Shown in pieces: positions 43,804 through 49,617 of a stretch of DNA of 49,617 nucleotides. Origin of the DNA: Streptomyces apocyni. Its GTDB lineage: Bacteria > Actinomycetota > Actinomycetes > Streptomycetales > Streptomycetaceae. Below the pieces are notes generated by a model. The model saw only the letters and a list, made by a program, of their open reading frames with translations, was not told the origin of the DNA and made no database searches. Both the position numbers and the translations under genes were made by a program. Location of the stretch: assembly GCF_009739465.1 (NCBI RefSeq), contig NZ_WHOM01000037.1, positions 1-49,617 on the forward strand, given 5' to 3'. Position 1 is the first letter of the stretch. The number at the start of each line of letters is the position of its first letter.

Positions 43804-45063
43804 ATGAACGACTCTCCGGGCTGGGCCTCGCCCGGATCCGCCCCCTCCGACGGACCTGAGGACGCGCCCCCCACGGGGCCCGCCGACCAGCGCGACGATC
43901 CCCCGTCGAAATGGTCCAAGGATCAGCCCCCGGCCGCCTCCTGGACCGCCCCCGGCGCACCAGGGGCCGATGCCCCACCACCCCAGGGCCCCGGCCAGGG
44001 CGGGCCGGGCAACTGGGGCGGACCCGGCACCCCTCCCGGACAGCCGTACGGCAGCTGGGGCGGACGACCGGCCGCGGCCAAGCCGGGAGTGATCCCCCTG
44101 CGCCCCCTCGGGGTCGGAGAAATCCTCGACGGTGCGGTCTCGACCATGCGCACCTACTGGCGCACGGTGCTCGGGATCTCCCTGGGCGTGGCCGCCACCA
44201 CACAAATCCTGATCATCCTGTTGCAAGGCCTGGTCCTCAGCAAGAGCGGCAGCACCGCTGCCCTGAACGACCCCGACGCGACCATCGACGAGCTGACCAG
44301 CGCATTCATCACCACCATGCTGGAGTCCACCACCGTCCTGCTGGTCTCCCTGCTCGGCAGCTTCGTCGTCACCGCACTGCTCACCATGGTCATGAGCCGC
44401 GCCGTACTCGGTAAGTCCGTGACCACCGCCGAAGCCTGGCGGGACGCTCGACCGCAACTGCCTCGACTGCTGGGCCTCACGTTCCTGCTTCCGCTGCTCG
44501 CGACGGCCGCCGTCGCGGTGGGCGCCCTGCCGGGCGTGCTGCTGGGCATCATGGGTTCCGCGGAGGGCGGCGCGTTCCTCGCCGTCTTCGGCGGGCTGGC
44601 TGGCATCGTGGTCGCCGTCTGGCTGCTGGTCCGCTTCTCGCTGTCTCCTCCGGCGCTGATGCTGGAGAAGCAGAATGTGCGCAAATCCCTGAGCCGCTCG
44701 GCCAAGCTGGTCCGGGGTTCGTGGTGGCGGGTCTTCGGTATCCAGTTGCTCGCCCTGATCATCGTCAACGTGGTGGTAGGGATCATCCTGATCCCGTTCA
44801 GCGCACTGGCCGTCGTACTCAGCGGCGACAGCGTCAGCGGCTTCCTCACGAGCGACCTGAGCAATGTCGGCTGGGCGTTCCTGATCATCACCGGGATCGG
44901 CTCCGTGATCGGATCTACCCTCACCTTCCCGATCACCGCGGGCGTGACCGTGCTCCTCTACATCGACCAGCGCATCCGCCGCGAAGCGCTCGACCTCGAG
45001 CTGGCCCGCGCAGCCGGTGCCGAGAGCCATGGCACCGAGTCCGGGACCACCACGGGGGGCTGA
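43804..45063 (+). CDS. Multi-pass membrane protein with proline/glycine-rich N-terminus
   Basis: A 419-aa protein; the ATG has GAAGGAG at a good distance. Residues 1-95 are a disordered Pro/Gly/Asp-rich cytoplasmic stretch. From about residue 98 (GVIPLRPLGVGEILDGAVSTMRTYWRTVLGISLGVAATTQIL) come six hydrophobic segments, with the amphipathic MLEKQNVRKSLSRSAKLVRGSWWRVFGI between the fourth and fifth. The pattern resembles the membrane domain found with glycerophosphodiester phosphodiesterases, but no phosphodiesterase domain is present. It heads a five-gene operon with DUF4129, DUF4350, MoxR and DUF58 genes, so it probably works with them at the membrane. Function unknown. Confidence 0.8.
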   Translation: MNDSPGWASPGSAPSDGPEDAPPTGPADQRDDPPSKWSKDQPPAASWTAPGAPGADAPPPQGPGQGGPGNWGGPGTPPGQPYGSWGGRPAAAKPGVIPLRPLGVGEILDGAVSTMRTYWRTVLGISLGVAATTQILIILLQGLVLSKSGSTAALNDPDATIDELTSAFITTMLESTTVLLVSLLGSFVVTALLTMVMSRAVLGKSVTTAEAWRDARPQLPRLLGLTFLLPLLATAAVAVGALPGVLLGIMGSAEGGAFLAVFGGLAGIVVAVWLLVRFSLSPPALMLEKQNVRKSLSRSAKLVRGSWWRVFGIQLLALIIVNVVVGIILIPFSALAVVLSGDSVSGFLTSDLSNVGWAFLIITGIGSVIGSTLTFPITAGVTVLLYIDQRIRREALDLELARAAGAESHGTESGTTTGG

Positions 45064-45067
45064 TGCG

Positions 45068-45760
45068 GTGACCGCGGCGGGGGAGATGGGCGAGGCGGCA
45101 CCCGGGCTGCCACACACTGGCGACGAGCCACCGGTGACGGTTCCGCGCGTCCCCGCGCGCGAAGCCGCCGAGCACGAGTTGTCCAAGCCGATGTACCACG
45201 AGAACGACCCGAGCCTGTTCCACCGGGCCCTGAACCGCTTCTGGGATTGGGTCAGCGAACTGTCCAACGCTGCTGCCGGCGTCACGCCGGGCGGCGGGCT
45301 AGGCCTCTTCGTCATCGCACTGCTGGTCGTGCTGCTCCTAGCAGCTCTGTGGTGGCGGCTCGGCGTGCCGCGGCGTGCCCCGTCAACGTCCTCCCCCGCC
45401 CTCTTCGACAACCGCCCGCGCAGCGCCGCCGAACACCGCGCGGCCGCGGAAGCACACGCCTCCGCACACGACTGGAACCAGGCGGTGCAGGAGCGCACGC
45501 GGGCCGTCGTCCGCTCCCTGGAAGAGCGAGCCCTGCTCGACCCACGCCCCGGCCGCACCGCCGACGAGGCCGCTTCCGAAGCCGGTCGCGCCCTACCCGC
45601 CCACGCCGACCGGCTGCGCGCGGCCGCCCAGGAGTTCGACGGCATCGCATACGGCGGCCGAAGCACCGACGAGCAGGCATACCTCCGCCTGACCGCACTC
45701 GACCACGACCTCGAGCGCACCAAACCTGCCCTCAACCCGGCCCAAGGGGCCGCCACATGA
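45068..45760 (+). CDS. DUF4129 domain-containing protein
   Basis: A 230-aa protein with one membrane segment near residues 78-100 (GLGLFVIALLVVLLLAALWWRLG). The N-terminus has the conserved VPAREAAEHELSKPMYHENDPSLFHRALNRFWDWVSEL. The C-terminal domain (about 125-230) reads HDWNQAVQERTRAVVRSLEERALLDPRPGRTADEAASEAGRALPAHADRLRAAAQEFDGIAYGGR and matches DUF4129, often fused to or encoded beside transglutaminase-like and MoxR/DUF58 genes. The GTG at 45068 is 4 nt after the previous stop and follows a G-rich ribosome site. It is coupled (ATGA) to the next gene. Role not known. Confidence 0.87.
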   Translation: MTAAGEMGEAAPGLPHTGDEPPVTVPRVPAREAAEHELSKPMYHENDPSLFHRALNRFWDWVSELSNAAAGVTPGGGLGLFVIALLVVLLLAALWWRLGVPRRAPSTSSPALFDNRPRSAAEHRAAAEAHASAHDWNQAVQERTRAVVRSLEERALLDPRPGRTADEAASEAGRALPAHADRLRAAAQEFDGIAYGGRSTDEQAYLRLTALDHDLERTKPALNPAQGAAT

Positions 45761-46937
45761 CCGGGGCCGCCCTCCCCTCCACCTCTCTCTCCCGTAGCCC
45801 CCGCCAGGTGTGGACACGCAGCCGGGGTCTGCTGCTCGCGTTTGTGGTCCTGCTGGTCACCGGGGTCACCATCGCCGTACTGCGCTCCGGCGACCAGCAC
45901 GGGCGTCTGGACCCGCGCTCCGCCGATCCGTACGGCAGCCGCGCCGTATCCGAACTGCTCGCCGACCGCGGCGTGACCACCCGCGTGGTCACCACCACCG
46001 ACGCTGCCACGGCCGCCGCCGGACCTGACACAACCCTGCTGGTCACCACCCCCGACCTGCTCACCGACCGCCAGCAGTCCGCACTCAGGTCGGCGACGGA
46101 TCAGTCGGGCGGACGGGCCGTCCTGCTCGCACCAGGCCCGGCCTCGGCCGGCACCCTCGCACCCGGCGTGCAAGCGGAGACCGCCCCCTTCACCCGCCTC
46201 CTGCGCCCCGGCTGCCGACTGCCCGAGGCGCTCCGAGCGGGCGATGCCGCCACCGGCGGCGGCTTCGGCTACACGTCCACCGCCCCCGGCTCCGACGCCT
46301 GCTACCCGAGTGACGGCCTGCAAACGCTGCTGCGCATCCCCGCCGCCGACGGCGACACCGTGCTCCTCGGAGCCCCCGACATCCTCTACAACACCCGGCT
46401 GAACGAGCGAGGCAATGCCTCGCTGGCACTTCAACTCCTCGGTTCCCGCCCTCATCTGGTCTGGTACCTCCCCTCGCTCGGTGACGCCACTGCCACCGAT
46501 GGCAGCGACCGCAGCTTCTTCGACTTGATCCCCTCCGGCTGGCGCTGGGGAGCCCTGCAACTCACCATCGCCGCAGGGCTCGCCGCCCTCTGGCGCGCCC
46601 GCCGCCTCGGCCCTCTAGTGACCGAACGCCTCCCCGTCGCCGTCCGTGCGTCCGAGGCCGCGGAAGGCAGGGCCCGCCTCTACCGCAAGGCCAACGCCCG
46701 TAACCGCGCATCCGAGGCTCTCCGTTCAGCGACCCGCACCCGTCTCGCGCCCCTCCTCGGCGTACCCCCCGCCCAAGCCCACTCGCCAGAGGCCCTACTG
46801 CCCGCAGTGTCCGCCCAACTCCCCGACACCGCCGTCGAACTACGCTCCCTCCTCTTCGGCGAGCCGCCGCCCGACGACTCCTCCCTCATCGCCCTAGCCG
46901 ACCAACTAGACGCCCTCGAAAGAGAGGTACGCACATC

Positions 46938-46941
<4 letters not shown>
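45757..46941 (+). CDS. DUF4350 domain-containing membrane protein
   Basis: A 394-aa protein starting at the ATG that overlaps the previous stop (ATGA). The first membrane segment is at about 24-44 (GLLLAFVVLLVTGVTIAVL). Then follows an extracytoplasmic DUF4350 domain: DPRSADPYGSRAVSELLADRGVTTRVVTTTDAATAAAGPDTTLLVTTPDLLTDRQ, a GATase1-like fold as in IFT-type surface sensors, containing ATGGGFGYTSTAPGSDACYPSDG. A second membrane segment near 265-285 (ALQLTIAAGLAALWRARRLGPLV) leads to a cytoplasmic tail with LYRKANARNRASEALRSATRTRLAPLLG. It is coupled (ATGA) to the MoxR ATPase gene. No enzyme residues are obvious. Confidence 0.87.
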
Positions 46942-47921
<980 letters not shown>

Positions 47922-47932
47922 TTCGAGGACCC

Positions 47933-49243
47933 ATGGCACTCACCGGACGCGCCGCTCTCCTCGCGGCTATCGGCACGCTCCCCGTTGGCATTCTGGAACC
48001 CAGCCTGACCGGGGTCCTTGCCGTCAATGCTCCCCTTGCACTCGCAATGATGTGCGACTACGCCCTGGCCGCGCCAGTAAAAACGCTCCAGTTCACCCGA
48101 TCTGGTGATACATCAGTTCGACTCGGTGACTCCGCAGCCGTCGACCTCACTCTCACCAACCCCTCCCGCCGACCGCTGCGCGCCCAGCTCCGCGACGCCT
48201 GGCCCCCGAGCAGCTGGATCGCAGGCACCGAAACTGCCGCATCACGGCACCGGGTGATGGTCCCGCCCGGCGAGCGCCGTCGCCTCACCACCCGACTCCG
48301 CCCCACCCGCCGTGGCGACCGCCAGGCCGAGCGCATCACCATCCGCTCCTACGGCCCCCTCGGCCTTATCTCCCGACAGGGCAGCCACACAGTCCCCTGG
48401 ACAGTCCGCGTCCTGCCGCCTTTCCACAGCCGCAAGCACCTACCAGCCAAGCTCGCCCGCCTACGCGAGCTCGACGGCCGTACCAGCGTGCTGACCCGCG
48501 GCGAGGGCACCGAGTTCGACAGCCTCCGCGACTACGTTCCTGGCGACGACACCCGTTCCATCGACTGGCGTGCGACGGCCCGGCAGTCCACCGTCGCAGT
48601 ACGCACCTGGCGGCCCGAGCGCGACCGCCACATCCTGATCGTTCTCGACACCGGCCGCACCTCAGCTGGCCGCGTCGGCGATACACCCCGCCTCGACGCA
48701 TCCATGGACGCGGCACTCCTCCTCACGGCGCTTGCCTCACGGGCAGGAGACCGCGTGGATCTGCTCGCCTACGATCGCCGAATCCGAGCCCTCGTCCAGG
48801 GTCGTTCCGCGGGCGACGTACTGCCTTCCCTCGTCGGCGCACTGGCCTCCCTGGAACCTGAACTCGTCGAAACCGACGCCCGCGGTCTCACAGCTACCGC
48901 GCTGCACAAGGCGCCCCGCCAGTCTCTGGTCGTCCTGTTCACCAGCCTTGACGCGGCCCCGATCGAGGAGGGCCTCCTGCCCGTCCTCCCCCGGCTCACC
49001 AAGCGCCATACCCTCCTCGTGGCCTCGGTAGCTGATCCGCAGATCAGACGGATGGCGAAGGCGCGCGGAACAACCGACGCGGTCTACGACGCGGCCGCAG
49101 CCGCCCAGGCCCAGACAGAACGCCGACGCACCGCCGAACAGCTCATGCGCTACGGCGCCACCGTCGTCGACGAGCCCCCGGAGGCCCTGGCCCCGGCTCT
49201 TGCCGACGCATACCTCGCCCTCAAGGCAGCCGGCCGCCTCTGA
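47933..49243 (+). CDS. DUF58 domain-containing protein
   Basis: A 436-aa protein, probably the client or partner of the adjacent MoxR ATPase. N-terminal hydrophobic segments (about 8-48) anchor it; a beta-rich domain follows (about 50-165). The DUF58 signature is TEFDSLRDYVPGDDTRSIDWRATARQ (193-218). It is followed by a von Willebrand-like core, ILIVLDTGRTSAG, where the metal site (DxSxS in true VWA domains) reads Asp239-T-G-R-T, so metal binding may be altered. Last gene of the five-gene operon; it converges on the rRNA operon with a shared terminator at 49302-49340. Confidence 0.93.
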   Translation: MALTGRAALLAAIGTLPVGILEPSLTGVLAVNAPLALAMMCDYALAAPVKTLQFTRSGDTSVRLGDSAAVDLTLTNPSRRPLRAQLRDAWPPSSWIAGTETAASRHRVMVPPGERRRLTTRLRPTRRGDRQAERITIRSYGPLGLISRQGSHTVPWTVRVLPPFHSRKHLPAKLARLRELDGRTSVLTRGEGTEFDSLRDYVPGDDTRSIDWRATARQSTVAVRTWRPERDRHILIVLDTGRTSAGRVGDTPRLDASMDAALLLTALASRAGDRVDLLAYDRRIRALVQGRSAGDVLPSLVGALASLEPELVETDARGLTATALHKAPRQSLVVLFTSLDAAPIEEGLLPVLPRLTKRHTLLVASVADPQIRRMAKARGTTDAVYDAAAAAQAQTERRRTAEQLMRYGATVVDEPPEALAPALADAYLALKAAGRL

Positions 49244-49301
49244 GAGGGGAGCGAAGATGCGTAGGCCCTCCTGGGAAGGAAACGAAAGGCCGCCAGAACG
49301 C

Positions 49302-49340
49302 AGAAATCCCCCGTACCGGAACCCGGTACAGGGGATTTCT
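49302..49340. terminator. rRNA operon terminator, shared with the DUF58 gene
   Basis: Arms AGAAATCCCC (49302-49311) plus GTACCGG (49313-49319), a 3-nt loop AAC, then CCGGTAC (49323-49329) and GGGGATTTCT (49331-49340); one C-A mismatch. That is a 17-bp stem 14 nt past the 5S rRNA on the minus strand, followed there by a purine-rich stretch. It also ends transcripts of the convergent DUF58 gene. Confidence 0.9.
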
Positions 49341-49353
49341 GCTATCAAATTTA

Positions 49354-49472
49354 GTTCGGCGGCGTCCTACTCTCCCACAGGGTCCCCCCTGCAGTACCAT
49401 CGGCGCTGTAAGGCTTAGCTTCCGGGTTCGGAATGTAACCGGGCGTTTCCCTCACGCTATGACCACCGAAAC
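49354..49472 (-). rRNA. rrf: 5S ribosomal RNA
   Basis: On the minus strand the sequence begins GTTTCGGTGGTCATAGCG and ends near GGACGCCGCCGAAC, with the internal GAAACGCCCGGTTACATTCC and AAGCTAAGCC segments typical of actinobacterial 5S rRNA. The two ends pair (GTTTCGG with CCGAAC) to make helix I. About 119 nt; exact ends are uncertain by 1-2 nt. Confidence 0.96.
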
Positions 49473-49560
49473 ACTATGAAACTGTCAACCGCACCACGCT
49501 CTGTGACAAACGTGGGGTTGTTCGTGGTTTCAGAACCAACACAGTGGACGCGAGCAACTG
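49473..49560 (-). other. 23S-5S rRNA spacer
   Basis: An 88-nt transcribed spacer with no tRNA. It holds an inverted repeat CCACG/CGTGG on the minus strand (CCACGTTTGTCACAGAGCGTGG spans about 49493-49514) that may form part of a processing stem. Confidence 0.6.
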
Positions 49561-49617
49561 AGGACAAGCCCTCGGCCTATTAGTACCAGTCACCTCCACC
49601 CGTTACCGGGCTTCCAG
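49561..49617 (-). rRNA. rrl: 23S ribosomal RNA, 3' end (rest outside window)
   Basis: On the minus strand the last bases read GGTGACTGGTACTAATAGG then CCGAGGGCTTGTCCT, the conserved 3' terminal segment of 23S rRNA. Only about 57 nt lie inside the window. The order 23S-5S-terminator fits a standard rrn operon transcribed leftward. Confidence 0.92.

Noticed and set aside
43357..46560. 1067-residue minus-strand open frame over the DUF operon
   Set aside because: It overlaps several well-supported plus-strand genes and mtnA in another frame; biased composition only.
49473..49560. tRNA gene in the rRNA spacer
   Set aside because: The 88-nt spacer has no cloverleaf-like arms or TTCGA-type T loop.

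Overview
The window reads as a chromosomal core segment from a high-GC actinomycete, almost certainly Streptomyces. The GC content is very high, codons end strongly in G or C, and GTG/TTG starts follow clear Shine-Dalgarno sequences. Marker genes include PkaA/PkaB-type kinases, the 180-kDa class NAD-glutamate dehydrogenase, SecA, long-form HPF, MtrA-MtrB-LpqB, MtnA, and an actinobacterial rRNA operon end. The gene order matches, from memory, a conserved central region of Streptomyces chromosomes. I saw no prophage, insertion sequence, CRISPR array or tRNA.

Layout. (1) 1-6860: two Ser/Thr kinases on the minus strand (the first runs off the window), divergent from a large FHA-FtsK/EssC-like ATPase. 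(2) 6977-10627: a sugar ABC importer (lipoprotein binding protein, MalF-type and MalG-type permeases) with no ATPase gene; the MalF-type permease carries an unusually large extracytoplasmic insertion. (3) 10674-21981: a surface-glycopolymer cluster. It holds two paralogous GT2/CDP-glycerol glycerophosphotransferase (TagF-like) fusions, two GT2 enzymes with beta-rich C-termini, a GT-C-like polytopic protein, GalE and a GtrA-type flippase-like protein. (4) 22158-28867: NAD-glutamate dehydrogenase, a DJ-1/PfpI protein and a HAD phosphatase. (5) 28878-36726: a small DUF6912-like protein preceded by a 12-bp tandem repeat, an Rv3235-family protein, SecA, a GNAT acetyltransferase, an AlkZ/YcaQ-like DNA glycosylase, an orphan NarL-type response regulator and HPF. 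(6) 37052-43663: mtnA-mtrA-mtrB-lpqB-comF on the minus strand, tightly packed or overlapping up to lpqB. (7) 43804-49243: a compact plus-strand operon of a 6-TM protein, DUF4129, DUF4350, MoxR ATPase and DUF58. (8) 49302-49617: a bidirectional terminator, 5S rRNA and the 3' end of 23S rRNA on the minus strand.

How it fits together. Much of the window concerns the cell envelope: secretion (SecA), envelope and cell-cycle signalling (MtrAB-LpqB), wall-polymer synthesis (the TagF/GT cluster), and phospho-signalling to an FHA ATPase (PkaA/PkaB with FHA-FtsK). The least understood parts are the MoxR-DUF58-DUF4350-DUF4129 operon, the TagF-like fusions whose GT2 metal-binding motifs are degenerate, the extra domain in the MalF-type permease, and several repeat-type regulatory elements (29419-29466, 42518-42537, 27255-27337). 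Product names rest on motif recognition in the translated sequence; no database search was run.
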